Shown here in pieces: positions 27,049 to 37,118 of a stretch of 64,000 nucleotides of DNA. Position 1 is the first letter of the stretch. The number at the start of each line of letters is the position of its first letter. Made by a program: the position numbers and the translations under genes. The notes beneath the pieces were generated by a model. That model saw only the letters and a list, made by a program, of their open reading frames with translations, ran no database searches and had not been told where the DNA came from. The stretch is taken from positions 682,001 to 746,000 of the forward strand of contig NZ_JAJFZN010000001.1 in assembly GCF_020731145.1 (NCBI RefSeq). The letters are read 5' to 3'. This stretch comes from Sneathiella sp. HT1-7. Lineage in GTDB: Bacteria > Pseudomonadota > Alphaproteobacteria > Sneathiellales > Sneathiellaceae.

Positions 27049-28359
27049 TTAAAGCTGCCAGCGCTTTATTTGCGGTGAAAATTCAGTATCGCGCCAAATT
27101 CCCTTTACATCGGCGACCAATCCATCCCCGCCCATCATCTCTTCCAGCGCCGCTGGCGACAGATCACGGTAAACGGAATGGGCAACAGCCCCCACTATAG
27201 CGTTATAGCCGCTCAAATCAGAAAGGCTTTCGATAAGATCGATGCCGAGGAACTGCTGCGCCTCATCCTTATCAGCGAGTGGATCATGCACATCAACTTC
27301 ATGCCCATGATCGCGCAGCACCTGAATGATATCGACAACCTTGGTGTTGCGAAGGTCCGGGACATTTTCCTTAAAGGTCACACCGAGGACGAGGATCTTG
27401 CTTTTACCGTTAAGATTTTCATGGATGCTGTCGGCGATGAACTTGCCCATATTCTCGTTAATCCGGCGACCGGTCAGGATAAGATCGGCAAAATGGCCAA
27501 CCTCGTTGGCCCGATGCGCGAGGTAAAAGGGATCTACGCCGATGCAATGTCCACCAACAAGACCCGGTGTAAAATTAAGGAAATTCCATTTCGTGCCCGC
27601 CGTTTCGAGAACGTCATAGGCAGAAATGCCAAGTTTCTGGAAAATCATCGTCGCTTCATTGACGAAGGCAATATTGATATCGCGCTGCGCATTCTCGATC
27701 ACCTTCGCCGCTTCGGCGGTTTTGATGTTACGCGCGCGATAGGTGCCGCCTGTCGTCGCGGAGCCATAAATATCAGCGAGAATATCAGTCACTTCTTCGG
27801 TCTGACCGGAGACAACCTTGATAATTTTATCGACTGTATGGACCTTGTCGCCGGGGTTAATCCGCTCCGGTGAATAACCAAGGTAAAAATCCTCTCCAGA
27901 TTTCAGGCCGGAGGTTTCCTCCAATATCGGGCCGCAGACATCTTCCGTCACACCCGGATAGACCGTGCTTTCTATGACAACGATTGCGCCTTTTTTTAGA
28001 ACTGGTCCAACCGCGGTGCAAGCACCTTTCAGCGGGCTCAGATCAGGCTTGTCGTTGTCATCCACGGGTGTCGGTACAGTTACAATATGTACATCGGCAT
28101 CGCGCGTGTCGTTAATATCCGTCGTGAAGCGGACACTGCTGGCCCGCAAGGCAGGTGTATCGATTTCCATCGTCCGGTCATGGCCATGGCGAAGTTCTTC
28201 AACCCGATCTTTATTGACGTCAAAGCCAACTACGTCAAAGCTCTTCGCCAGCGCCACGGCAAGCGGTAACCCGACATAGCCTAGGCCTACAATCGAAAGT
28301 TTTGTCTTGCCGCTTACCTTGTCGCCGCCCTTCAGGGCCGCCGGTGCTGAATTCGCCAT
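27049..28359 (-). CDS. Nucleotide-sugar dehydrogenase, TviB/WbpO-like (UDP-N-acetylhexosamine type)
   Basis: A 436-residue enzyme that oxidises the C6 hydroxyl of a UDP-sugar to a carboxylate in two NAD-dependent steps. The NAD motif is SIVGLGYVGLPLAVALA near residue 20. The catalytic Cys is in GGHCIGVDPFYLAHRA, and GVTFKENVPDLRNTKV is in the C-terminal domain. The sequence is closer in style to Vi/WbpO enzymes than to UDP-glucose dehydrogenase; the exact sugar is inference. The start is placed at 28359 because the longer frame is antisense and leader sequence. It would supply uronic acids for surface polysaccharide, whose genes lie 15-20 kb away. It is convergent with the heparinase-like gene. 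Confidence 0.87.
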   Translation of the reverse strand: MANSAPAALKGGDKVSGKTKLSIVGLGYVGLPLAVALAKSFDVVGFDVNKDRVEELRHGHDRTMEIDTPALRASSVRFTTDINDTRDADVHIVTVPTPVDDNDKPDLSPLKGACTAVGPVLKKGAIVVIESTVYPGVTEDVCGPILEETSGLKSGEDFYLGYSPERINPGDKVHTVDKIIKVVSGQTEEVTDILADIYGSATTGGTYRARNIKTAEAAKVIENAQRDINIAFVNEATMIFQKLGISAYDVLETAGTKWNFLNFTPGLVGGHCIGVDPFYLAHRANEVGHFADLILTGRRINENMGKFIADSIHENLNGKSKILVLGVTFKENVPDLRNTKVVDIIQVLRDHGHEVDVHDPLADKDEAQQFLGIDLIESLSDLSGYNAIVGAVAHSVYRDLSPAALEEMMGGDGLVADVKGIWRDTEFSPQIKRWQL

Positions 28360-28446
28360 AGGATATACTGTCCTGTAAAAAAAATGGGTCCGTTGTTTGG
28401 TAACGTCGAGATAGTAGTTTGTCCAAGTTTTTTTTTCGTTAAAAGG

Positions 28447-28494
28447 TTCCGCAAATTCGTGTTGCGTGCTATAGGGCGCATACTCCCGCAACAC
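28447..28494 (+). promoter_or_regulatory. Likely purH promoter spanned by an 8-bp inverted repeat
   Basis: TTCCGC (28447-28452) and TATAGG (28470-28475) are 17 bases apart. GTGTTGCG (28459-28466) and CGCAACAC (28487-28494) form a perfect repeat whose centre falls at the end of the -10, as for a repressor operator. As RNA only the right arm would lie in the transcript, so a DNA-binding role is more likely. Confidence 0.45.
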
Positions 28495-28519
28495 CTGTTT
28501 TAGAGGATGTATTTCATCG

Positions 28520-30118
28520 ATGTCCCGCACCGATCTGCAACCTGTTTCCCGTGCCCTTATTTCCGTTTCCGATAAATCCGGTCTGGTCGATCTCGGAAAG
28601 GCGCTGGCGGCACTTAATGTTGAAATTCTTTCTACTGGCGGCAGCGCCAAAATGTTGATGGACGCCGGCGTTAAAGTGACCGAAGTCGCTGATCATACCG
28701 GCTTTCCGGAAATGATGGACGGCCGGGTTAAAACACTGCATCCAACAATCCATGGCGGAATTCTCGCGCTGCGCGATAACCCAGACCATATAAAAGCGAT
28801 GACGGATCATGAGATCGGCGGCATTGATCTGGTCGTCGTCAATCTCTATCCGTTTGAAGAAACAGTTGCCAAGGGCGCAGATTTCCATACCTGCATCGAG
28901 AATATCGATATCGGTGGCCCCGCCATGATCCGATCTGCTGCCAAGAATTACGGCTTCGTCAACGTCGTCGTCGATGCGAGTGACTATCAAGCTGTCATTG
29001 ATGAACTTACGGAGACCAGCGGAAAAACAAGCATCGAGCTTCGCAAAAAACTCGCCGCGAAAGCCTATGCCCGCACCGGTGCCTATGACGCAGCAATCTC
29101 CAACTGGTACGCTGCGCAACTTGGCGAGACTTATCCCGACCGTCTGATCCTTGCTGGATCGCGCCAACAAATTTTGCGCTATGGGGAAAATCCGCATCAA
29201 TCTGCTGCTTTTTATGCCAATGATGAAAAGCGCACCGGTGTCGCGACAGCAACGCAGGTACAAGGGAAGGAACTTTCCTACAATAACTTCAACGACACCG
29301 ACGCTGCGTTCGAACTGGTCGCGGAATTCGATCCGAAGGTAAGCGGTCCGGCCTGTGCCATTATCAAACATGCTAACCCATGCGGGGTTGCGACGGCACA
29401 AACTCTCGCGGAAGCTTATAAAACCGCGTTCGCCTGCGATACGACGTCGGCCTTCGGCGGGATTATCGCGCTTAACCAGACTTTGGACGCGGCAACCGCC
29501 GAAGAGATCGTCAAAATTTTCACCGAGGTGATCATTGCGCCCGATGCAGATGAAGCCGCGAAGGAAATTATCGCAGCGAAGAAGAACCTCCGCCTGTTGC
29601 TGACTGGCGGCTTGCCCGATCCAAGTATTCCGGGGCGGCTCGTGAAGTCGCTGGCAAGCGGCTATCTCATTCAGGATCGCGACAATGCGCTGACTGCCTT
29701 GCCTGAGTTGAAGGTTGTCACCAAGCGCGCGCCAAGCGATCAGGAAATGAAGGACCTCAGATTCGCCTTCACCGTCGCCAAACATGTGAAATCGAATGCC
29801 ATTGTCTATGTTCGGGATGGCGCCACGGTCGGCGTCGGTGCCGGGCAGATGAGTCGGGTCGATTCGTCGAAAATCGCCGCCAGTAAATCATTGGAGGCCG
29901 CGCAGAATGCGGGTGAGACAATCGCTTGGGCAAAAGGCTCTGTCGTTGCTTCCGATGCGTTCTTCCCATTTGCGGACGGCTTGCTCGCGGCGGCGGAGTC
30001 GGGGGCGACAGCGGTGATCCAGCCGGGCGGCTCCATGCGCGACGATGAAGTGATTGCCGCCGCAGATGAGGCCGGGCTTGCCATGGTCTTTACCGGCATG
30101 CGACATTTCCGCCATTAA
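28520..30118 (+). CDS. purH: Bifunctional AICAR formyltransferase/IMP cyclohydrolase
   Basis: A 532-residue cytoplasmic enzyme for the last two steps of purine synthesis. The N-terminal MGS-like cyclohydrolase domain (about 1-200) shows [31 protein letters not shown] and [15 protein letters not shown]. The C-terminal transformylase domain has [14 protein letters not shown], the [11 protein letters not shown] catalytic segment and [14 protein letters not shown]. Length is normal. It uses 10-formyl-THF, the pool that PurU (1759) drains. Confidence 0.97.
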   Translation: MSRTDLQPVSRALISVSDKSGLVDLGKALAALNVEILSTGGSAKMLMDAGVKVTEVADHTGFPEMMDGRVKTLHPTIHGGILALRDNPDHIKAMTDHEIGGIDLVVVNLYPFEETVAKGADFHTCIENIDIGGPAMIRSAAKNYGFVNVVVDASDYQAVIDELTETSGKTSIELRKKLAAKAYARTGAYDAAISNWYAAQLGETYPDRLILAGSRQQILRYGENPHQSAAFYANDEKRTGVATATQVQGKELSYNNFNDTDAAFELVAEFDPKVSGPACAIIKHANPCGVATAQTLAEAYKTAFACDTTSAFGGIIALNQTLDAATAEEIVKIFTEVIIAPDADEAAKEIIAAKKNLRLLLTGGLPDPSIPGRLVKSLASGYLIQDRDNALTALPELKVVTKRAPSDQEMKDLRFAFTVAKHVKSNAIVYVRDGATVGVGAGQMSRVDSSKIAASKSLEAAQNAGETIAWAKGSVVASDAFFPFADGLLAAAESGATAVIQPGGSMRDDEVIAAADEAGLAMVFTGMRHFRH

Positions 30119-30143
30119 GTTTTCTGGTTAAAGGAGCACGGCA

Positions 30144-30458
30144 ATGATTATTACCACAACCGGATCCGTTGAGGGACACACAATCGCCTCCTACCTGGGT
30201 GTTGTTGGTGGCGAGGCCGTCATGGGCTCCAATTTTATCCGCGATTTCTTCGCGCGGGTGTCCGATACGCTCGGCGGACGGTCCGGTGCCTATCAGAAGG
30301 AAATCCGCAATGCCCGCGCCCATGCGCTTTCAGATATGAAAGAGGAGGCCGCCGAAATCGGCGCCGATGCCATTGTCGGGATCAGTCTCGACGTCGAGGT
30401 GATCGGCGACAGTATGTTGATGGTCACGGTGTCTGGCACCGCTGTCAAACTGGCCTAG
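30144..30458 (+). CDS. YbjQ-family (UPF0145) protein
   Basis: A 104-residue single-domain protein of the YbjQ/UPF0145 family, which forms pentameric beta-barrels. It has the typical VEGHTIASYLGVVGGEAVMG, the RSGAYQKEIRNARAHAL helix and ADAIVGISLDVEVIG. A good AAGGAG precedes the ATG. Function is not established. It follows purH by 25 bases and may be cotranscribed. Confidence 0.9.
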   Translation: MIITTTGSVEGHTIASYLGVVGGEAVMGSNFIRDFFARVSDTLGGRSGAYQKEIRNARAHALSDMKEEAAEIGADAIVGISLDVEVIGDSMLMVTVSGTAVKLA

Positions 30459-30461
30459 TCT

Positions 30462-31820
30462 CTATTCATGCTCCGGCTCACGCACGAAACTCATCAATGC
30501 CGCGCCGATCATCAGAAGTGAAAAAATCACAATCATCGCCGGGCGCTGCTGCCCGGTTAGAGAAGTAACAATCCCGATCAAAAGTGGGGCGACAAATGCC
30601 GTTGCCTTACCGGAAAGCGCGAAGAGACCAAAAAACTCCCCTGCCTTTTCTAGTGGAGCCATGCGCGCAATGAGAGTCCGGCTCGCGGCCTGGGCAGGTC
30701 CGAAGAAAAAGCCCATGATGAAGGCAAAGACCATGAAGACCATCTCGGCCGGGCTGGCGAATAAGGCGCTCCCCTCTACCGGCATGGCAGCGGGCAGCCC
30801 GAACAGAACCTGACCATCGCTGATTGATAATACCCCGACAGATGCAAAGGCGAGTCCAAGAACGGAAATAACAATTGTCGGTTTCGAGCCGAGCTTGTCA
30901 TCTAACGCCCCACCGATAAAACACCCGGCAATTGCAAAGAAATTGATCAGTATTCCGAAGATACCTAGTTCGGTCGTACCCCATTTAAAGAGACCCGCGG
31001 CATAAATCCCGGAAAACCCGATAAGGGCAAGGATGCCATCGTTATAGAACATCCGGGCAATCAGAAAGTAGACAACATTGCGGAAGTTCTTCAATGACCG
31101 AAGTGTTGTCATCAGGGCGTTCAGACCCTGTCGCACAGCTTCCCGCTTTGGTAAGTCGCTCGCTGGTCGATCCGGTGTGAACAGTAGCATCGGAATAATA
31201 AATACCATTAGCCATATAGCGGCCATCGGCCCTGTGATCCGATCAGGTTCATGCAGGGCTTTGCTGAGGCCGAAGAGCGGTACTTCCGGCAACGAAAAAC
31301 CGAGCAGCACAATAAAGAGGGCGATCAGCCCCCCGATATAGCCAAGGCCCCAACCAAAGCCGCTTAAACGGCCCATACGCTGTGGCGGCACAAGTGTCGG
31401 AAGCATCGAATTGTTAAAGACAATGCTGAACTCCACCCCGATCGTACCGACGACAATGCCTGCCAATATCCAGAATATGCCACTTTGCATGCCCGGTACG
31501 GCCCACCAGAGTGAGAACGCCCCAATTGCGCAGAGAATGGAGAAGATTAAGATCCAAGGCTTTCGCGCACCGCCCGCATCGGCGATGGAACCAAACACAG
31601 GGCTTAAAATCGCAATCAGTATCCCGGCAATCGCCTGGGTATAGCCCCAGTATGCCTGCCCTTCCGCAGGACTGGACGCCACGAATGACGTGAAATAGGG
31701 CGCGAAAATGAAGGTGGTGACGACGGTAAAGAAGGGCTGGTTCGCCCAGTCAAACAACGCCCAGGAAAACTTCCCGAGCTTGCCTGCCTCCTTTGGCGCC
31801 CCCTCACTGATAAAGCTCAT
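30462..31820 (-). CDS. MFS transporter, UMF1/Atg22-like
   Basis: A 452-residue inner-membrane protein with about twelve hydrophobic helices. The start region FSWALFDWANQPFFTVVTTF is diagnostic of the UMF1 (Atg22-like) branch of the major facilitator superfamily. A second landmark is GPAQAASRTLIARMAPLEKAGEFFGLFAL near the C-terminus. Atg22 in yeast exports amino acids from the vacuole; bacterial substrates are unknown. It is convergent with YbjQ and lies downstream of the glutamate dehydrogenase gene on the same strand. Confidence 0.9.
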   Translation of the reverse strand: MSFISEGAPKEAGKLGKFSWALFDWANQPFFTVVTTFIFAPYFTSFVASSPAEGQAYWGYTQAIAGILIAILSPVFGSIADAGGARKPWILIFSILCAIGAFSLWWAVPGMQSGIFWILAGIVVGTIGVEFSIVFNNSMLPTLVPPQRMGRLSGFGWGLGYIGGLIALFIVLLGFSLPEVPLFGLSKALHEPDRITGPMAAIWLMVFIIPMLLFTPDRPASDLPKREAVRQGLNALMTTLRSLKNFRNVVYFLIARMFYNDGILALIGFSGIYAAGLFKWGTTELGIFGILINFFAIAGCFIGGALDDKLGSKPTIVISVLGLAFASVGVLSISDGQVLFGLPAAMPVEGSALFASPAEMVFMVFAFIMGFFFGPAQAASRTLIARMAPLEKAGEFFGLFALSGKATAFVAPLLIGIVTSLTGQQRPAMIVIFSLLMIGAALMSFVREPEHE

Positions 31821-31885
31821 GCCGTCTCCCTTACCTTCAACCCCGTAGACGACGTCACGCTACGACAATGAACCAGATTAGACAA

Positions 31886-34800
31886 TCATGTAATCATCGC
31901 GCGAAATTGCTGATTGGCAAAAACAAGCTTTGAGATATCCAGCGCACCAGCTGATCTCAGCTCCTTAATCATTTCCGCAGATCGCTTGATTCTTGTCTGG
32001 TTATTACCGCGCCAGAAATCGAAAGCTTCCCGTCCCTTATGGCCGTTGGCGCCGCCAAAAACCGAAGTGGTAATTGCCCGTTGCTGACCGTAAAGATCGT
32101 CGATGATTGCCGTGATAGCGAGCCGGTCCCAATTATTATCCGGCTCGATCGTTTCGGCAGCGCTGCGCAACCAGTCAAGATTGAGCTCCGCACCAACGGC
32201 AAAATAAACTTCCCCAACCTCCGTGATCGGTCGGCCGGAAGTCTTGCCCGCCTGGATAACATCGAGAGAGGAACGAAGCGGCCCCAGCGCCGCGATCCGA
32301 CGCGCAAGTGGTTCCGGCACCCCGTCCGCGACCAACTGGTTCGCGCGGGAGACAAAGCGGTTTTTACCTTCCTCACTCAACAGGCCGTCGAGACCCTTTT
32401 CGAGCTTGCGCATATCGGTCGCCAGCCCCTTAACCTCATCGGCAATATTATCCTCTTGAGAAAGATGACGCAGGCACCAAAGTGTGGCGCGGCGTGCCAG
32501 TTTCTGGATGACATCAATCATTCGACCTTGAATGTCCGTACTGACTTTGTTGTCGAGCGCCTCAATCCCAGACCAGAGTTTTTCAAGATCGAACACCGCA
32601 CAGACGATGGCAAATGCCCGCGCAACATCTTCCGCCTTGCACCCTTGCTCTTCGCGCATCTGCAAAACGAAAGTCGGGCCGCCCCGGTTAACCAGCTGAT
32701 TAACGATAATCGTCGTGATAATTTCCCGGCGCAAGCGGTGACTTGCCACATACGGGGCATATTTCTCGCGAAGTTGTGGCGGGAAATACTGAGCCAACCA
32801 CGTATCATAATAAGGATCATCCGGCAGCTTTGTCTCAAGGATATCCTCATAAAGCGTCATCTTCGCATAGGCGAGAAGTACCGACATTTCCGGCCGTGGA
32901 AAGCCGATATTGGCTGCTTGGCGATGCGCAATCTCCTCATCATCCGGCAGGTTTTCTACTGCCCGATCAAGCCGACCCTTCTTTTCAAGATCGCGCATGA
33001 AAAGAACATCATCGGTGAAGTTATCAACGCTCTGCCTCTCCGCCGTTGTCAGCGCCTGTGTTTGAAGGTAGTTGTCCATCAGGACATGATCACCGACATC
33101 TTCCGTCATATCCACAAGCAGGCGATCCCGCTGCTTTTCCGTCATTTCACCGTCATCAAGAACGGCGCGAAGCAGGATCTTGATATTTACTTCATGGTCA
33201 GAGCAATCAACCCCTGCGGAGTTATCGATGGCATCCGTGTTCAAGCGCCCACCATTGAGCGCATATTCGATCCGACCGAGCTGCGTCACCCCGAGGTTGC
33301 CACCCTCTCCGATAACTTTTGCGCGCACTTCCTTACCATTGACGCGAATGGAATCATTTGCGCGATCCCCCACATCGCCATTGCTCTGATGTGTGGATTT
33401 TATATATGTACCGATCCCACCAAACCAAAGCAGATCCACCTTCATCTTCAAAATGGCAACCATCAACTCATTTGGCGTTATTGTATCTGCCTTAATGTCG
33501 AGAAGTTTCTTGATTTCGGGCGTCAGGGAGACGGATTTGGCCTTGCGGTCAAAGATACCGCCGCCTGTTGAGATCAACTTGGGATTATAGTCTTCCCATG
33601 AAGAGCGAGGCAGGGCGAACATGCGCTCGCGCTCCTTAAAGCTTTTCGCGGTGTCCGGTGTTGGGTCAATAAAGATGTTCCGATGATCGAAGGCGGCGAC
33701 AAGCCGAATTTTTTTCGACAGCAGCATCCCGTTGCCAAAAACATCGCCGGACATGTCGCCAATACCCGCCACGTCAAATTCCTGAGACTGGGTATCAACA
33801 CCCATTTCCCGGAAATGGCGCTTCACCGATTCCCATGCACCGCGCGCGGTAATGCCCATTTTCTTATGGTCATACCCCGCCGCACCACCGGAAGCGAAGC
33901 CATCCCCGAGCCAGAAGCCATAGGAAATGGCCACTTCATTCGCGATGTCCGAGAAGGTTGCCGTTCCCTTGTCCGCCGCAACGACGAGGTAGGGGTCATC
34001 GCCATCATGTCGGATGACATTTTCCGGTGGCACCACGTCACTACCGACATAGTTATCCGTAATATCCAACAGACCGGAGATGAAAATCTTGTAGCAGTTG
34101 ATGCCTTCCGCGAGATATTCCTCCCGCGTACCAGTTGTCGGAAGGTTCTTAGGATAAAACCCGCCCTTGGAGCCGACCGGAACGATAACCGTGTTTTTTA
34201 CCATTTGGGCTTTCATCAGGCCGAGAACCTCTGTCCTGAAATCCTCCCGCCGGTCCGACCAGCGCAATCCCCCGCGGGCAACCTTGCCACCGCGCAGATG
34301 CACGCCCTCAACCCTTGGACTGTACACGAATATCTCAACGAATGGCCGCGGAAGGGGAAGCTCGTCCAGCTTCTGACTATCCAGCTTGAACGAATAATAA
34401 GGTTTTCCCTGTTCGTCCTGACAGCCCTGAAAAACATTCGTTCGCAGGGTGTTGACGATCAGATTAACGAAACGGCGCAGAATTCTGTCTTCATCAAGGC
34501 TGGTAACCTCATCCAGCAGGAGCCATATCTTCTCCACGATGCGAGCAACATTTTCGTCCCTTACGCCGTCCTTTGCAGGATCGCAACGGGCGTGAAACAA
34601 CTCGATTAGTCGACGGGACGTTTCTGGATTGCCCGACAATGTGTTCATCATATAGGTCTGACTGAATGTGATACCGGCCTGACGCAGATATTTCGCATAG
34701 GCACGCAGCACGACAACACTCGACCAATCAAGCCCGGCGCGCATCACCAAACGGTTGAACCCGTCATTCTCCATACTGCCAGTCCAGACGCGACGGAAAG

Positions 34801-36721
34801 TCTCTTCGAATTTTGCTTTCAAATCATGCAGGTCCAGCGCATAGCCGCCGGGTTCGATCAACTCAAAATCATGGATCCACACTTTGCCGTCAAGTTCATC
34901 CGAGGCCACAAGATACGGGTTTTCAGAGAGTACCTTGAGTCCCATATTCTCCAGCATCGGCAGGCAATCGGACAGCGTCAGTGGTGTCTCTCGGCTATAG
35001 ACCTTGAAGCGGACCTTGTTTTCCGGATCCTCTACCCAGCGATAGAGATTAAGGCCAAGTTCCTTGGATTTTAAAACCGCGTCAATTTTCTCAATATCAT
35101 AGAGAGCCAGATCCGCATTGAAGCGTTCCTTATAACCGGCAGGAAAAGCATTGCCATAGCGTGAGCGGAGGCGAAGACCCTTTTCTTCACCCCATTTTTC
35201 CAACAAAACATCCATAAGATCATCGGCCCAATCGCGAGAGGCCTCGATCAGGCGACGTTCCAGTTCCTCTTCTTCGACGACGGGCTTATGCTTGCTTTTA
35301 AGAGAAATGATATAGTGAATTCGCGCAAGCACGTCATCGCCAACAAGAGCGTAATGAGATGACAGCGAACCATTATGCTCTTCGGCCAACAGTTCACCGA
35401 ATTTTCGGCGCAGGTCCGTATTGAACTTTTCCCGTGGAATATAAACGATGACCGAGACAAATCTCTCGAACCGGTCCCGCCGCAGCAGCACGCCAATACG
35501 CGGCCTTTCCTGCAGCGACATGATCCGCGTTGCGTTTTCACACAGGTCGTCAACTGAAATCTGGAAGAGCTCATCACGCGGATAGCTCTCCAGAATATGG
35601 GTGAAGGCCTTCTCATCATGGCTGTTTTTCTGGAAACCCGCCAGATCCAGTGTCTGGTTTACCTTGCGCCGCAAATAGGGGATATCCCGGGGTATCCGGT
35701 TATAGGCGGCAGAGGTGAACAGTCCTGTAAAGCGCTGCTCCCCGATAACCTCTCCCTTGTCATTGAATTTTTTCACGCCCACATAATCAAGATGGACGGC
35801 GCGATGAACAGTGGATCGGACGTTGGCCTTGGTGACAATGATCAATTCACGGCGGCGAAGGAAATCCTTTACCTCCGGTGACATCTCTGTCCCGCCGGTC
35901 ATGATCCGCCGCGTCGGATCGCGCAAAACACCAAGACCCGAACCGTCGACCAGTTTCCATTTGTCGGACCGGCCTTTGCCGTCAGAGGCAAATTCAAACT
36001 CCCGATACCCCAGGAATGTAAAATGGTCGTCCGACATCCATTGTAACAGGGCCAGCGCCTCATCGATTTCTTCTTTATCCAACGGTGGCGGGTTCTTTTT
36101 CAGGTTCTTGCTAATAGCATCGACCTTGGCGAGAACCGGTTTCCAATCGGCAACCGAAATGCGGACATCATCCAGGGTTTCCTGAAGACTTTTCTCAATT
36201 TCCTTTAGCACTTTCGGATCAGACTGCTCGTCAATCTCGAAATGCATGATGCTTTCACGGATGGCTTTTTTCTTATCCTTCGGTTCACCTGCATAAGTCT
36301 GAACACGATTCCCATCGGCATCACGTTCTGTATAAACTACCGGATGGATAACCTGATGAACGGTGAGACCACGCCGGTTTAGCGCCGCCGTCACACTGTC
36401 GACAAGGAAAGGCATGTCATCATTGACAATTTCAATGACCGAATGGGTTGTCTTCCATCCATGTTCCTCAAGATCGGGAGTAAAAACTCGAAGCTTTGTT
36501 TTTCCCGGAGTTCTTTGCGAAGCAAATTTATACAGAGAAATGGCCGAGCCATAGAGATGCTCCGGCGCGATCCCGATAAGGTCTTCCGGCGCCGGGCGCT
36601 CATAGAAAAGACGCACAAAGTTTATTGCATCGGCCGCTGTTTTCTTGTCTAGCCGGCCTTCAACTATTCCGAGAATTTTATCAACATGCTCTAACTTGAG
36701 ATCTTGCGCCTTTGCGACCAT
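31886..36721 (-). CDS. gdhB: NAD-specific glutamate dehydrogenase, large (approx. 180 kDa) class
   Basis: A 1,611-residue enzyme oxidising glutamate to 2-oxoglutarate and ammonia, with the size typical of the GDH-180 class. A long N-terminal region (about 1-700) includes ACT-like regulatory segments. The dehydrogenase core holds KVARGGLRWSDRREDFRTEV at about residue 815, the catalytic-lysine segment VPVGSKGGFYPKN at about 850, and the NAD-fold region FFGNG-like DMSGDVFGNGMLLS. A conserved C-terminal domain follows. It is probably monocistronic, with a 397-base gap upstream. It would release ammonia and carbon from glutamate. Confidence 0.95.
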   Translation of the reverse strand: MVAKAQDLKLEHVDKILGIVEGRLDKKTAADAINFVRLFYERPAPEDLIGIAPEHLYGSAISLYKFASQRTPGKTKLRVFTPDLEEHGWKTTHSVIEIVNDDMPFLVDSVTAALNRRGLTVHQVIHPVVYTERDADGNRVQTYAGEPKDKKKAIRESIMHFEIDEQSDPKVLKEIEKSLQETLDDVRISVADWKPVLAKVDAISKNLKKNPPPLDKEEIDEALALLQWMSDDHFTFLGYREFEFASDGKGRSDKWKLVDGSGLGVLRDPTRRIMTGGTEMSPEVKDFLRRRELIIVTKANVRSTVHRAVHLDYVGVKKFNDKGEVIGEQRFTGLFTSAAYNRIPRDIPYLRRKVNQTLDLAGFQKNSHDEKAFTHILESYPRDELFQISVDDLCENATRIMSLQERPRIGVLLRRDRFERFVSVIVYIPREKFNTDLRRKFGELLAEEHNGSLSSHYALVGDDVLARIHYIISLKSKHKPVVEEEELERRLIEASRDWADDLMDVLLEKWGEEKGLRLRSRYGNAFPAGYKERFNADLALYDIEKIDAVLKSKELGLNLYRWVEDPENKVRFKVYSRETPLTLSDCLPMLENMGLKVLSENPYLVASDELDGKVWIHDFELIEPGGYALDLHDLKAKFEETFRRVWTGSMENDGFNRLVMRAGLDWSSVVVLRAYAKYLRQAGITFSQTYMMNTLSGNPETSRRLIELFHARCDPAKDGVRDENVARIVEKIWLLLDEVTSLDEDRILRRFVNLIVNTLRTNVFQGCQDEQGKPYYSFKLDSQKLDELPLPRPFVEIFVYSPRVEGVHLRGGKVARGGLRWSDRREDFRTEVLGLMKAQMVKNTVIVPVGSKGGFYPKNLPTTGTREEYLAEGINCYKIFISGLLDITDNYVGSDVVPPENVIRHDGDDPYLVVAADKGTATFSDIANEVAISYGFWLGDGFASGGAAGYDHKKMGITARGAWESVKRHFREMGVDTQSQEFDVAGIGDMSGDVFGNGMLLSKKIRLVAAFDHRNIFIDPTPDTAKSFKERERMFALPRSSWEDYNPKLISTGGGIFDRKAKSVSLTPEIKKLLDIKADTITPNELMVAILKMKVDLLWFGGIGTYIKSTHQSNGDVGDRANDSIRVNGKEVRAKVIGEGGNLGVTQLGRIEYALNGGRLNTDAIDNSAGVDCSDHEVNIKILLRAVLDDGEMTEKQRDRLLVDMTEDVGDHVLMDNYLQTQALTTAERQSVDNFTDDVLFMRDLEKKGRLDRAVENLPDDEEIAHRQAANIGFPRPEMSVLLAYAKMTLYEDILETKLPDDPYYDTWLAQYFPPQLREKYAPYVASHRLRREIITTIIVNQLVNRGGPTFVLQMREEQGCKAEDVARAFAIVCAVFDLEKLWSGIEALDNKVSTDIQGRMIDVIQKLARRATLWCLRHLSQEDNIADEVKGLATDMRKLEKGLDGLLSEEGKNRFVSRANQLVADGVPEPLARRIAALGPLRSSLDVIQAGKTSGRPITEVGEVYFAVGAELNLDWLRSAAETIEPDNNWDRLAITAIIDDLYGQQRAITTSVFGGANGHKGREAFDFWRGNNQTRIKRSAEMIKELRSAGALDISKLVFANQQFRAMIT

Positions 36722-37118
36722 TTTCTGAATCCCACTTCTTCAGATTTTGCAGTAATATTTACCAAGATTGACAATATATGCTTAAATTATCGATTAAGAG
36801 TTAATTTGCAACGAATTATAGTAAATAAAATTTCGTCATTTTTTCAATGTGTTATTTGAATGCTGCTATGAAATTTGCATATTTGGACCGATGATTGGCG
36901 GATTATTGGAGCAATGACCCGCTCAAGAGGTTTTCATATGCGGGGTAACACGCAAGGCATAGCCCGTCAGTAAGTATCCGCCCTTACATTAGAGAATTAT
37001 CTTGTAAAAATAACGAACGTTTGCCTAATAATTTCACGGCCAAATTGCACCAGATATGCCCCCATGCCACCTGCCGGTCGGTTTTGATTTTAGGTCTGGG
37101 GAAAGTCCGATCAACTAG
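36722..37118. other. Intergenic region without a recognisable gene
   Basis: An AT-rich stretch upstream of the glutamate dehydrogenase gene and downstream of the glycosidase-like gene. It must hold the gdh promoter. On the reverse strand only a weak TTGCAA-N16-TAATTT pair is visible around 36784-36812. No coding frame, tRNA or strong terminator was found. A GGGGAAAGTCCG near 37100 resembles RNase P RNA but the rest does not. Confidence 0.5.

Noticed and set aside
28360-28650. N-terminal extension of the nucleotide-sugar dehydrogenase frame
   Set aside because: It runs through the purH promoter and start; the family N-terminus begins near 28359.
32039-33571. 510-codon forward frame opposite glutamate dehydrogenase
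   Set aside because: It mirrors the codon pattern of the reverse-strand gdh, has no family motif, and gdh is a full-length, well-conserved protein here.
33683-34609. 308-codon forward frame opposite glutamate dehydrogenase
   Set aside because: Same reason; it covers the conserved catalytic core of gdh on the other strand.
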